Shown: in pieces, positions 31,209-41,300 of the stretch
Position numbering within the stretch: the first letter of the stretch is position 1
Layout of the letters: the number at the start of each line of letters is the position of its first letter
Virus record (IMG/VR): IMGVR_UViG_3300003323_000666
Coordinates: 1 to 64,000 of that record
Source of the DNA: a virus
DNA: 64,000 bases
Reading direction: 5' to 3' (one strand)
Notes under the pieces: generated by a model
Databases searched by the model: none
Seen by the model: only the letters and a program-made list of their open reading frames with translations
What the model was told of the DNA's origin: nothing
Made by a program: the position numbers and the translations under genes

Positions 31209-34200
31209 TGATAGATTTAAAAACATTCACCCAAGGCGGTCTTAATTATGATACTGAACTGCATTTATTGCCAAAAACGGACTGGATAGATGCATTGAAT
31301 ATCCGTATTGCGGCATCTGATGAGCAACAAGGGGCTGCTATTACCAACATGGAGGGTAATATAAGGATTGGTGAGTATAATTATCATGACGGAGAGAACA
31401 AGTGCATTGGTGCTTTCTCAGATGAGTTAAGAAACGTTGTATATGCCTTTATTGCCAATATAAATAAGTACCATGAAATCATCGAAATAAATATAGAAAC
31501 AGGAACAATAACCCCGGTGTTCAAAAACATGGTTTGGACTGGCCTTGTAGATGTCCTTCAGTTTGATCCTCGTTTCAAAATCCATAGCATAGATATCATT
31601 CACCGCGCGGACGATGAAGGGGATTTGCTGTTTTGGACAGAGAACAAAACTAGGCCAAGGAAAATAAATATTCTTAGGGCAAAGACATTCGGGCAGCCAA
31701 CCGGGTATCCATCTCCAATAATATACGATTATACAACTGTAATTAAAAAGCCTCCCAGGCCGGTTCAAATGGTTTGGGCTGACGATCTTGATAGATCTGT
31801 GAACAATGTTAGGGGGAAGCTCTTCCAATTCCAGACCAGATATGTATATACCGATTATGAAAAATCGGTGTGGAGTAGCTGGAGCGATTATGATTTACCC
31901 TATCTTCCCTTCTATCCCGATCGTGATTCAGATCCAGCAATCAATAATTACATCAATTTGACACTTACAACGGGAGACGCTGAGGTAGTTAAAATAGAGC
32001 TGGCAGTAAGGCAGAATATAGAAAATGTCTGGGGGAAGGCATATTTGATAGAAACATTTAACAAAGAAGAGCTATCTATCCCAGACAATAGTACATATAC
32101 ATATAAATTTTACAATGACACCTCTGGAGTGTTACAAGATGACACAGAGACTGGTCAATTATTTGATTATGTGCCATCTCTGGCGGGAACTCAGGCTTTG
32201 GCTAATGGGAACACTCTCGTATACGGAGACATAACTGAAGGTATTAGTTTCGATGATTCATTAGAAGTCGTAATGGATAGCTATGATTCCGAGTTATATA
32301 CACTCAATCCAGGTGATAATATATTAGGATACAAGCATTCGTCTAAATATAAATTTGGTCTGGTATATTTTGACGAATATAATCGGACTGATGGTGTGCA
32401 TAATAAGCAGGTGGCATCGGAGCCTAATAGAAAATTTGATGTTGATACAACTCAGTATTTATCAGATGCGACTGGCGGCACTGATTCTTATAATATCTTC
32501 CTGCCTAAGATAAATGCTGCAATTTTTCATCAACCTCCAGTATGGGCCAAAACTTATAAATGGGTTAGAACTAAATGCCTATCTGTAAACAAATACCTGT
32601 ATTATATAGTGATTCCTGTGGCTACACCGGATACGGGAAACATCTATTTATGGTTATCCAATCTATCTGACTCGTTTTCTTATGACGGGAACACAGCGCT
32701 GTCATATGATTTTACACCGGGGGACAGAGTAAGGTTCGTGAGGCGTATGTCTAAAAATGCAGGTGGCTTGCCGATGCCGGGTGCAGAAAATCTAAATATT
32801 GACCTAGAAATATCATCCTTGATTAAGGATCCGGAAATTGGATCTGAAGATTTTAAGGGTGAATTCTTGAAGATTCGGAAAACTACGCTTTCCTCTGGAT
32901 TTTTAGATGTTCCTTATCTTGTTGAAATATACACACCTTCGAATATTGTTGAAACTGATTTCTACTATGAATTTGGTAAGGAATATAAAATTATAAATCC
33001 AGGAACACCAAGTAGATACCACGAAGGGATGATTCAAAACCAGACGATCAGCCAACCGGCTAAATTTACATTTATGACGGATGGAGATGTGCATTATAGG
33101 CGGAGAGCCTATATGTCTTCTTTAGTGTACGGTCGCGATGTAAATGACGGATTAGTATGGTTCATAGACCTTCCTGTGTCAGATTTTAATTACTCTGATA
33201 AATATCTAAGCGGAGTGAATGGAAATGGTAGAGCTTACATTGTGGATGACAATGCTAAGGAACAGCGCCTACCCACTACTATCAGGTATGGGGGTGCTTA
33301 CATCCAGGACACCTTCATTAATAAAACAAACAACTTCCAGCCCGCAAATATAATAGACACATGTGATAGGTCTTTTGGTGTAATAAAGCGGTTGGTTGTT
33401 CGGGATAGGCAATTAAGGGTATTCCAAGAGCTTAAATGTGGATGGATACCGGTAAAACAACAGGTATTACAAACCGGAAACAATACTTCCCTGGTATCAC
33501 AGAGTGATCAATTATTGAATGAAATACAGTATTATTCTGGAGAGTTTGGAATAGGGAATGCACCATGTTCGCTGGCTTCAAAAAACTTTGTCGATTATTT
33601 TCATGATACAAATCGTGGTGTAATCTGTAGGCTGTCATTAGATGGCCTAACGCCAATATCTATTACTTCAAACATGAATAGATGGGCGATTACTAATGAT
33701 ACAAAGTATAAATCGGCATATAATATTCCTATAGGGCAAAGTTCATTCTTTGCAAGCGATTTTCAGGGTGTGGCACAGATATATGGAGTGTTTGATACGA
33801 AGAACAATGAGTATATTTCAGCTTATGAAGAATTAGCTAAATATGACGATGATGGCAATCGTACGGTGATAAATGAAGCAAAAACATTGATTTGGAACGA
33901 GACAGGAAATAGATTCCTTACTCCGGCAAGCTATCATCCGGAGTGGATGACAACTCAAAAAAACGAGCTTATTACTTTCAAAAATGGGATACCTTATATA
34001 CACAATCAAAAACAGGATGGGGGAAGGTGTAGGTTTTATGATGTAAATTACCCATGTAGTATTACATTGGTGTTTAATGATGGATTTACGGCAAAGAAAA
34101 CGTTCATGACAATTGAAGAGGTAGGAAATGTGGTTATGGCTTGTCCTGAAATAGAAACGTCTATTTTAAATCCAAATTACAATATAACACCCAGCCAATC

Positions 34201-34414
34201 TTCCAATTTGGTCGAAGCTGATTTTAGATGGCTAGAGTCTCATTGGCATGCAGCATTCTTAAGAGACGAAAATAGCCCTGGAGGTATTATTAATGGAGAT
34301 ACACTAAAAGGTGGCTATATTAAGGTAAGATTGCAGAAAGAATTAGCACAAAACTTAATATCTTTGAGATCGGTTGCGGTTACTTATATTCCTAGTCAGA
34401 AAAATAGTCAATAA
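31208..34414 (+). CDS. Large tail protein (muzzle/stabilisation-like)
   Basis: 1068 residues, beta-rich. It opens FTQGGLNYDTELHLLP-x3-WIDALNIRI then GAAITNMEGNIRIGE, the pattern (GGxNxDxxxxLLxxxxxxDAxNxR ... GAxTNxxGN) of large tail proteins in crAss-like and related phages, where such proteins form the distal tail muzzle or stabilise the tail. Repeated YxxxYxxExxVWSSWSDYDLP-type strands suggest a propeller-like body. It follows the ring genes and precedes the internal proteins. Confidence 0.8.
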   Translation: MIDLKTFTQGGLNYDTELHLLPKTDWIDALNIRIAASDEQQGAAITNMEGNIRIGEYNYHDGENKCIGAFSDELRNVVYAFIANINKYHEIIEINIETGTITPVFKNMVWTGLVDVLQFDPRFKIHSIDIIHRADDEGDLLFWTENKTRPRKINILRAKTFGQPTGYPSPIIYDYTTVIKKPPRPVQMVWADDLDRSVNNVRGKLFQFQTRYVYTDYEKSVWSSWSDYDLPYLPFYPDRDSDPAINNYINLTLTTGDAEVVKIELAVRQNIENVWGKAYLIETFNKEELSIPDNSTYTYKFYNDTSGVLQDDTETGQLFDYVPSLAGTQALANGNTLVYGDITEGISFDDSLEVVMDSYDSELYTLNPGDNILGYKHSSKYKFGLVYFDEYNRTDGVHNKQVASEPNRKFDVDTTQYLSDATGGTDSYNIFLPKINAAIFHQPPVWAKTYKWVRTKCLSVNKYLYYIVIPVATPDTGNIYLWLSNLSDSFSYDGNTALSYDFTPGDRVRFVRRMSKNAGGLPMPGAENLNIDLEISSLIKDPEIGSEDFKGEFLKIRKTTLSSGFLDVPYLVEIYTPSNIVETDFYYEFGKEYKIINPGTPSRYHEGMIQNQTISQPAKFTFMTDGDVHYRRRAYMSSLVYGRDVNDGLVWFIDLPVSDFNYSDKYLSGVNGNGRAYIVDDNAKEQRLPTTIRYGGAYIQDTFINKTNNFQPANIIDTCDRSFGVIKRLVVRDRQLRVFQELKCGWIPVKQQVLQTGNNTSLVSQSDQLLNEIQYYSGEFGIGNAPCSLASKNFVDYFHDTNRGVICRLSLDGLTPISITSNMNRWAITNDTKYKSAYNIPIGQSSFFASDFQGVAQIYGVFDTKNNEYISAYEELAKYDDDGNRTVINEAKTLIWNETGNRFLTPASYHPEWMTTQKNELITFKNGIPYIHNQKQDGGRCRFYDVNYPCSITLVFNDGFTAKKTFMTIEEVGNVVMACPEIETSILNPNYNITPSQSSNLVEADFRWLESHWHAAFLRDENSPGGIINGDTLKGGYIKVRLQKELAQNLISLRSVAVTYIPSQKNSQ

Positions 34415-34415
34415 A

Positions 34416-34706
34416 ATGGGGTTTCAGTGTAAGAAATGTGGTGCATGTTGTAAACTGGTAAAAAAGCTAATTGGCAATACTCCTTTCCCATATTCATTTA
34501 CTGAAGATGGGACATGCGAGAAGTATGATCCTGTTATTGGCTGTACGGTATATGAAACCCGTCCGGATGTCTGTAATATAGAAGCGGGATATGAGGTTTA
34601 TAACCGCATTTTGCCGATGGGGAAAGAAACATATTATGAATTAACTAAGATTAACTGCAACAGGTGGATGGACCAATTGAATATAGATAAATCTTTTAAA
34701 TATTAA
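34416..34706 (+). CDS. YkgJ-like cysteine-cluster protein
   Basis: 96 residues from ATG 34416, one base after the upstream TAA; the longer frame from 34374 lies inside the tail gene. Cysteine layout FQCKKCGACCK ... GTCEKY ... GCTVYETRPDVC corresponds to the Zn/Fe-chelating YkgJ family (CxxCGxCC, C, CxxYxxRPxxC). It probably binds a metal ion or cluster. Presence inside a virion operon is frequent in Bacteroidota phages but unexplained. Confidence 0.87.
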   Translation: MGFQCKKCGACCKLVKKLIGNTPFPYSFTEDGTCEKYDPVIGCTVYETRPDVCNIEAGYEVYNRILPMGKETYYELTKINCNRWMDQLNIDKSFKY

Positions 34707-34709
34707 TAA

Positions 34710-35357
34710 ATGGCATGGTTTGTTCCATTAATTATAGCTGGCGCAAGTGCCGCTTATCAAGCGATAAAAGGTGCTAAACAAAAGCGGGAAGCCAGGAAGC
34801 TACAGGCAGAAGCAGATAATGAAGAGGCCGCAAATCTTTCATATGCTAGGCGTATGGCTATGACCGGAATGCCAGACGCTCAGTACCAACAGGCATTACA
34901 ACAGATAAATAGAAATCAGTCTTTGGCGTTGGCTGGTCTTCGAGATAGGAGGTCGGCCTTGGCCGGTTTGCCGGCAATCCAACAGGCGACAAATGATTCT
35001 TTGTTATCCCTGAATGTTCAAGATGCGAATGCTCGTCGTGAAGCAGAAGTGAGGGCATTGGGCCAGGCGAACAGGAGAGCTGGTCTATTGGGGGAACGTG
35101 CAATGCAAACGAGATTATCTGGTGAAGCGTTGACCGGTGCGGCCTTACAAAATTTGTATAACACAGGTGTATATGCTGCGGGAAGTATGTATGGCGATTC
35201 GGGTTCTAATACAGGTAATTTGTTTGGTAATACTCCGGATGGGTATCTCAATAGAAACATACTTGGCACGAGTCCCATTTATGGAGGAAGCTCTATTAAT
35301 GGCATTTCCGCCGGGTTATCAAATAAATTGCCAACGATTAATTATGCCAGACCGTAA
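34710..35357 (+). CDS. Ala-rich internal virion-like protein
   Basis: 215 residues. An N-terminal hydrophobic segment (FVPLIIAGASAAYQAIKGA) is followed by long Ala/Gln/Arg helices (KLQAEADNEEAANLSYARRM, QINRNQSLALAGLRDRRSAL) and a Gly/Asn-rich tail. This matches small ejected or internal proteins that insert into the host membrane during DNA delivery; identity is inferred from composition and position. It overlaps the next gene by 14 bp. Confidence 0.72.
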   Translation: MAWFVPLIIAGASAAYQAIKGAKQKREARKLQAEADNEEAANLSYARRMAMTGMPDAQYQQALQQINRNQSLALAGLRDRRSALAGLPAIQQATNDSLLSLNVQDANARREAEVRALGQANRRAGLLGERAMQTRLSGEALTGAALQNLYNTGVYAAGSMYGDSGSNTGNLFGNTPDGYLNRNILGTSPIYGGSSINGISAGLSNKLPTINYARP

Positions 35358-36393
35358 TCAAAATATAGGGCCAATAAAGGGGACCAAACTATCTCCTGAA
35401 AAAGAGAGATTATACCAGCAGTGGCGTGCAAAACTACCTAAACCGCTTCAATATGAGGGGGACTATGATCTTCGTGGCTTATGGAACGAAAATCCAAATG
35501 TAAAGCCGTCTCCCAATTTACATTTTACGGATAAGTATAAACTACCAAACCATCCTACCTTCTCGAACGAAAGTAAATATTTCAATGAGGCAAATAAACA
35601 TATGGGTGGCCAATGGCAAGAAACGGATAGCTCATTTAATTACATACCATTTAACCCAAATATAAAAGACACTGTAATAGAAATGAAAGAAGGGGTAAGA
35701 AAGCAGGCCTTGGCCCCAAATCCAGATGTTGAATCAATTAATTGGGCAAAAAGCTATGTGGCCTCGCCAAAATATAATGAAAGATTATCGGCCTTTTATA
35801 AATATCCGGATTACATTCAGAGGAAACGAGCAGATGTATTGAATGGGATTAAAATATCTGAAAACGCAGGAACTGCAAGCAAGTATTGGCCGCAAGATAA
35901 CGAAATACGAGTTAGCCCTACTCAAATCCAGTCATTAGGTGCATTGCGTCCAGAAGTCGTTGTTCATGAAGGCGCACATGCCCTAAATTGGGGGAACAAC
36001 AAGGCTGCGGCACTAACCCCAAATGAAGCCAAGTTCATCTTAGAGAGGAATAAAAATGTGAGTGGGGCAAGGGCGCAAGAACTATTGAAGTCCGCCAAGG
36101 AATCTAATCAATATATAGGAGATTATTTATCCGGATCAACACATGATATAAATCCAGCAGAATCCCTTTCTGATATACAGGCCTTCAGGTTTTTATTAAA
36201 TAAACGCGGCATTCATGATGCAAGGAAGGAAAATATTACGCCGGAAATGCTGAAGAGGGCCAAATCAGATCCTATATTGAAGAAATCATTCACAATGAAG
36301 CGATTATTAAATAACTTTAATGACGAACAGCTTATAGAAATAATGAATAAAGTTGCTTCTAATACTGGCAATAAACCATCAAATATAGCATAG
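35344..36393 (+). CDS. HExxH metallopeptidase-like internal protein
   Basis: 349 residues from ATG 35344 (MPDRNQNIG), which overlaps the upstream gene by 14 bp; the frame is open to 35137 but that part is shadow. Residues ~40-75 contain GDYDLRGLW and KLPNHPTFSNES, a YDxRGxWK...KxPNHPTFSxES motif common in phage structural proteins. VVHEGAHAL places an HExxH zinc site at 208-212, with a downstream acidic helix (ESLSDIQAFRFLL) as possible third ligand. It may remodel host envelope or act in the virion; this is inference. Confidence 0.8.
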   Translation: MPDRNQNIGPIKGTKLSPEKERLYQQWRAKLPKPLQYEGDYDLRGLWNENPNVKPSPNLHFTDKYKLPNHPTFSNESKYFNEANKHMGGQWQETDSSFNYIPFNPNIKDTVIEMKEGVRKQALAPNPDVESINWAKSYVASPKYNERLSAFYKYPDYIQRKRADVLNGIKISENAGTASKYWPQDNEIRVSPTQIQSLGALRPEVVVHEGAHALNWGNNKAAALTPNEAKFILERNKNVSGARAQELLKSAKESNQYIGDYLSGSTHDINPAESLSDIQAFRFLLNKRGIHDARKENITPEMLKRAKSDPILKKSFTMKRLLNNFNDEQLIEIMNKVASNTGNKPSNIA

Positions 36394-36394
36394 C

Positions 36395-36913
36395 ATGGAA
36401 GAAGAAATATGGAAGGATATGGTGGGATATGAAGGGAGATATATGGTGAGTGATTTAGGTAGAATTTATTCATTTATCACTAAAAAATATCTAGTCCTTA
36501 GGAAAAATAGGGGTGGATATCAATATTTTACAGCTCACAATAAAGAATTCACTGCGACATGTGTGACAGTGCACAGGACAGTAATGAAAGCATTTCGTGA
36601 AAACGAGCATGGTTACCCATACATCAACCATATAAACGGCATTAAATCTGATAATCGACTGTCAAACTTAGAATGGTGTACTCCTAAACAAAATGTACAA
36701 CACGCGATACAGAATAGTTTAAGGAAGAAAATGGTTCAAAAAAAGAGGCATTCTCGCTGCAAGTTAACAGACGATCAGGTTATAGATATTAGAGCAAGCG
36801 GCCTAACACAAAGAGCATTGGCAAAAATATATGGAGTGACATCTGCCAGCATCCATTTGATAAAAAAATACAAAATATATAAAAAACTAGTATCCAATGT
36901 CGACTTATGCTAA
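36395..36913 (+). CDS. NUMOD4-HNH homing endonuclease
   Basis: 172 residues with the full order of this class: NUMOD4 (EIWKDMVGYEGRYMVSDLGR), HNH domain (VHRTVMKAF ... YINHINGIKSDNRLSNLEWC), and a C-terminal HTH (LTQRALAKIYGVTSASIHLI). HNH endonucleases make site-specific breaks and spread between phages. It sits between two internal-protein genes, starting one base after the upstream stop and overlapping the next gene by 17 bp; no intron or intein is evident. Confidence 0.93.
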   Translation: MEEEIWKDMVGYEGRYMVSDLGRIYSFITKKYLVLRKNRGGYQYFTAHNKEFTATCVTVHRTVMKAFRENEHGYPYINHINGIKSDNRLSNLEWCTPKQNVQHAIQNSLRKKMVQKKRHSRCKLTDDQVIDIRASGLTQRALAKIYGVTSASIHLIKKYKIYKKLVSNVDLC

Positions 36914-38324
36914 TGGTGAGAGCGTTGTCTTTAACCAACAACCTTTTTACATGATGATGCAGCAGCGTGCCCAACAAAAGAGGCTGGAGGATGCCGCATT
37001 GAATAAACAGATAGAAGACGATCTTGGTAAAATACAGACTAAAGGTATACGTGATGTTGATACTGAAAACATATTGTCCCAATATGCCCGGATAAAGGAT
37101 ATGGGAATTGCCTATCGGGAAGCGATACGTAATCCAGCCAAGAACCCAAAAGCCTACAGAGAATATAGGGATGCCTGGCAGAAAATACAAAATGATATCG
37201 CTGCTTCCCAAGATGCCAAGGAAAGAGCAAAAACGCTATATACCTTTTACGGGTCTAATCATGATAAAATAGATACTGATGCCTTCAAGCAAAAAATGAG
37301 TGGAATCAATGCCGCCATAGGAACGCCGGAATATGAAACTACAAAGAATTTTAATCTGGATGACATCGTATTTAAGGATGAAAAATTCGACATGGGCAAA
37401 TGGAATACTGCAATTTTAGCAGCGGCCCCAGGTAAAAATGTAAATATCCCCGAGCGACTGCCAAATGGACAATATAAGAATGTTAAATCATTCGAAAGGG
37501 ATCCGGTAGCATTAGGCACTGCTGCGGCTACGGCATATGATGCAAATTTACATGGTGCTGAAAAATATTTTAATAATCAATTTGCCAAATTAGACCCGGA
37601 ACAGAAATTAACATATGAAGAATATGTAAAGCAATATGACCCTAAATTTGAGATAAAAACTCCAAAAGATCTTGCAGTCGCTACGGCCCTGTTCGGGAAG
37701 GTAAAACAGGATATGGGGTATGATATTTCTGGACCTGACCAAGCCTTCGCCATGGCACAACAGCAAAGGGCATTTAATCAGGCAGAGAAGATGGCCGCGT
37801 TACAGGAGCAAAACATTAGGACTCGACCTACCAAATCAAAATCTGAAGAAGATTATGTTTTGGCGAAAGATATTGCAAAAGATATGTCTAGTGGGAATAT
37901 AAGCCGCGCGTTGGAGCCATTCCAATCATATGCAAGTCCCGGGACAGTTGTCACATACTTGCATAGTAAAGTATTGGACAATGGCATGCTAGATAGAATT
38001 TATAAAGACTTAAGGAAAGATGGGGTTGATGCAAAAACACGGCTGATAGACAGGAGTGCATTAAATGATGGAGCTATTGTTGTAGGAGTTCCTAAAATTA
38101 ACCCTCAAACGAAAGAACCAATGCCGGGATATAATTATATGATCGTAACTAATAAAGATAAACGCCCGGAATCCAGGATAAATGCATTATTAAATTATGC
38201 TAAAGGTGGTACAATTACCCCTTTAAAAGATAGTTATTATAAAAAGAGAAGTGAAGAAGAGCCTTTAATTCAGCCACAGATGCTTTCAGAAGGTTCATTA
38301 AACGATGTTGACGAAAATCAATAA
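36897..38324 (+). CDS. Putative internal virion protein
   Basis: 475 residues, helical and charged, Gln/Lys/Asp-rich (QQRAQQKRLEDAALNKQIED, and AMAQQQRAFNQAEKMAALQE). The middle includes YDANLHGAEKYFNNQFAKLD. No family is recognised. Position between the metallopeptidase-like protein and the 2426-residue protein suggests a cargo or ejection role. It lies 3 bp before the giant gene. Confidence 0.72.
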   Translation: MSTYANGESVVFNQQPFYMMMQQRAQQKRLEDAALNKQIEDDLGKIQTKGIRDVDTENILSQYARIKDMGIAYREAIRNPAKNPKAYREYRDAWQKIQNDIAASQDAKERAKTLYTFYGSNHDKIDTDAFKQKMSGINAAIGTPEYETTKNFNLDDIVFKDEKFDMGKWNTAILAAAPGKNVNIPERLPNGQYKNVKSFERDPVALGTAAATAYDANLHGAEKYFNNQFAKLDPEQKLTYEEYVKQYDPKFEIKTPKDLAVATALFGKVKQDMGYDISGPDQAFAMAQQQRAFNQAEKMAALQEQNIRTRPTKSKSEEDYVLAKDIAKDMSSGNISRALEPFQSYASPGTVVTYLHSKVLDNGMLDRIYKDLRKDGVDAKTRLIDRSALNDGAIVVGVPKINPQTKEPMPGYNYMIVTNKDKRPESRINALLNYAKGGTITPLKDSYYKKRSEEEPLIQPQMLSEGSLNDVDENQ

Positions 38325-38327
38325 TTA

Positions 38328-41300
38328 ATGCCAGAAGATAAACCATATATTCAGAAAATATACAATTTCTTAAATTCAAGCTATGGGGCCAATGGGCAAT
38401 TATCTCCTGGCGCTTTTACACTTGGATTTGATGATTTTTACAATAAAATAACAACCAACGATAAGTATGCTAATAAAATATATTCTGCACTCAATACGGC
38501 ATATGGGCCTACAGGAAAACTAAAGGCGGGTGCTTTTACACTAGATGAAGGTACATTTAAAAGTAAGGTAATGTCGCCTGTTAGTCCTGCTCCAGTAGGT
38601 GTATTGGCTCCTGTAAATACAGCACAACCAAAATATTACGAGACACAGCCTGTGGCTACTGCCACCACAGAAGATCCCGCTCTTTCTGTAATGAAGAGTG
38701 CAAGTGATATACCACAAGAAATGTTTCTGGATAAAGATGGACAGTTTAAGACACATAAATCTCCGGGCGTAATGTCCGATATATCTGCATTTGATCCTAT
38801 TTTAGCAGCCAAGGAGGAAAGCGACCAAGAGGCGGTAAAGAAATTTAATCAAAGTGTATTTAATGTTACGCCTAAAATAGATCCTCTGACGCAAAAGGAG
38901 CTGCCCTTATCTGACTTCCAATTCCAAATGAGGAATAAATTAAAGGAGTGGGATGAAATCGATAAAAACTTACACGAACAACAGCAAAAGGCCGATGAGT
39001 TTTATAAAACTACTGCGGGTGGATTATACTATAGCTTTGTGCGGCCAATATATAAAACCATGCTTAATGCAGGTAAAAATACAAGTGCATTAACGCTAAG
39101 GGCCGCTGGAGAGCTAGGTGCATCTTTAGGCTTAGACGAATCTAAAGAAATATTAGATAAAACAGCAGATGGCCTTGTTGATTACTTTGATTTTAATAGG
39201 CTTGCAAGGCAAGGTAATTCAAGTGGTTATCTGAACTTAGAACCTACCGCACAGCAAGGGGCTTTAAATAAAAAAAACATATTACCTCGTGCGATGGAGG
39301 CCATATCGTCTATGGCGGCACTTATGGGTGGAGCAAGGGCAGCAGGCGGTGGAACATCCGGTCTATTCGCTTCTTCGTATGCAATTACATTCGAAGACTA
39401 TAGGAAACGTGCGAAGGATGCCGGCTTAAATAATGAAGAGGCGGATAGGTTTGCAACAATTAGCGCTGGCGTTACCTCTGCATTAGAAATGATTAGCCCA
39501 AACAGATTTTTATTGGGCGGAGAGGGGCTGGCAAAACAGAGCATCTTTTCGGCCATAAAAAATGGTGTTCCCGTCAAAGAGGCAGTTAAACAAGGAGCAC
39601 GTACAGCTTTTAAGGAAATAGGGAGGGAAAACATACAGGAATTTTCACAAAACGTGGCCGATAAGGTTATAAGGGGTGGCACGGATCTCGTAACCAATCA
39701 AAATAGATTCAACGAAGATGGGATATTGCCATCATTTCAGGAAAATTTAGAAACTGCGATATTAACTACTATCGCTACCGGCGTAATGTCTGCAAGGCAT
39801 ATAACTCATAATGCCTCTCCATCGTCAATAGAACGAAGTGCATGGAGTCAGGCCGCGGATAATATAGAATCTTTCACCCAAACGGTTAAGGGCGCTATAC
39901 AAGAAGGGCAAATAGATCCGCATGCTGGTCGGAGGATGATTGAACGGGTAGGAGAGTATAAAGAGCTTTATGACGCCCTTCAGGACCATGCATACTCCGC
40001 TGACAAGGCGGCTAATATTGCGATAGAGGGCATAAAGTCAAAGCGTATACAAGAAAGGTCAAAGCCGCTATCAGGACTGAAGTCATTGCAAAATCTTGCC
40101 ACACAAGATGAACAATCTCAATCAGAAATAGAGGCAAAAATTAGTGATATAGAAAATGATATTCCAGAGGTGGGAACAGAACTCTCATCCACGGAAGTGA
40201 AGGATTTGCTCACTCAGGTAGGTGGACAGGATAAAATCGATATGGTTTCGGATAATGGCTATAAGGTAACACAGATTGATTTAAATGATTTATACAATGA
40301 AAATGAAGAATTTAAGAAGTATGTAGATGACGGGAAATTAAGGCCATCCGCAAATAAAAATTCGCTCAAGGTTCCGGCTATTGTAAATATGGACGGAAGG
40401 GTGGTTGACGGAATGAATCGATTGGCACAGCTATATGTGGATGGTGCTAATAAAGTAAATGCACTTAAGGAAATGTATCGTCCGGATGTATCTATTATAC
40501 AATCTATAAATCCGCCAAGAATAGTCCCGATTCAGGGTGAACGATCTAATGTATCAGTAACTAGACCAAATACTCCAAACATAGTCGAAATACAACCTAA
40601 ATTATCAGAAGATGCCATTCAAGTCGAAAGCCCAACAAAGATTCCTGTTCGCAACGAAACTGGAAATAGCGAAGAAGTGGGCCAAGGAAACGCCGAACTT
40701 CAAAACATTAGTGGAGAAGGTGAAGTCAGGAATGAAGCCTCACCACAAGAAGAAATAGAATCAAAAATCCAGAAGCCACAATCTATTGAAGAGGCTAAAC
40801 AGAGAAGGGATGATGCTATAAACAGGCTAAAAGAAGTTTATAACAGTATAAACACAACGGATAATACCGCTGATAGGAATCTATTGCCTGTAGATGAAAT
40901 GCAAGTAAGAGACAGGGCATTGTATGACGCGATAAAGGAGGAATTGAGTTTTCGTGGGAATAGGATCGAATCAATGCCAGATGACATAAGAGAGAGCGTT
41001 AAAGAAAGAACATACAAAGAAATATCTAATACCATCCCGATTCAGAAAGAAGTGTTTGATAGGGTTTTTGACCAGGTATATGCCGATCAAAGAAATCCAT
41101 TAGATGCTGAAAAAAGAACCGTGGAAAGCCTGTTTGACGGCACAAAGACATCTGCTGAAATAGTTCAAAGGTTATCTGATTTAGCAGAAGATAAATTTCT
41201 TTCTGATCGTGTTAGGGAATTAGTGCCATACCTGCAACAAAATCCAGAAATAAAATTTAGTAAGCTGTTCACTACTGCTGTTGGCGAAGCATTCCCAACT

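Noticed and set aside
35137-35343. Longer N-terminus for the HEGAH protein
   Set aside because: The extension lies wholly within 34710-35357 in another frame; the 35344 start gives the usual short overlap.
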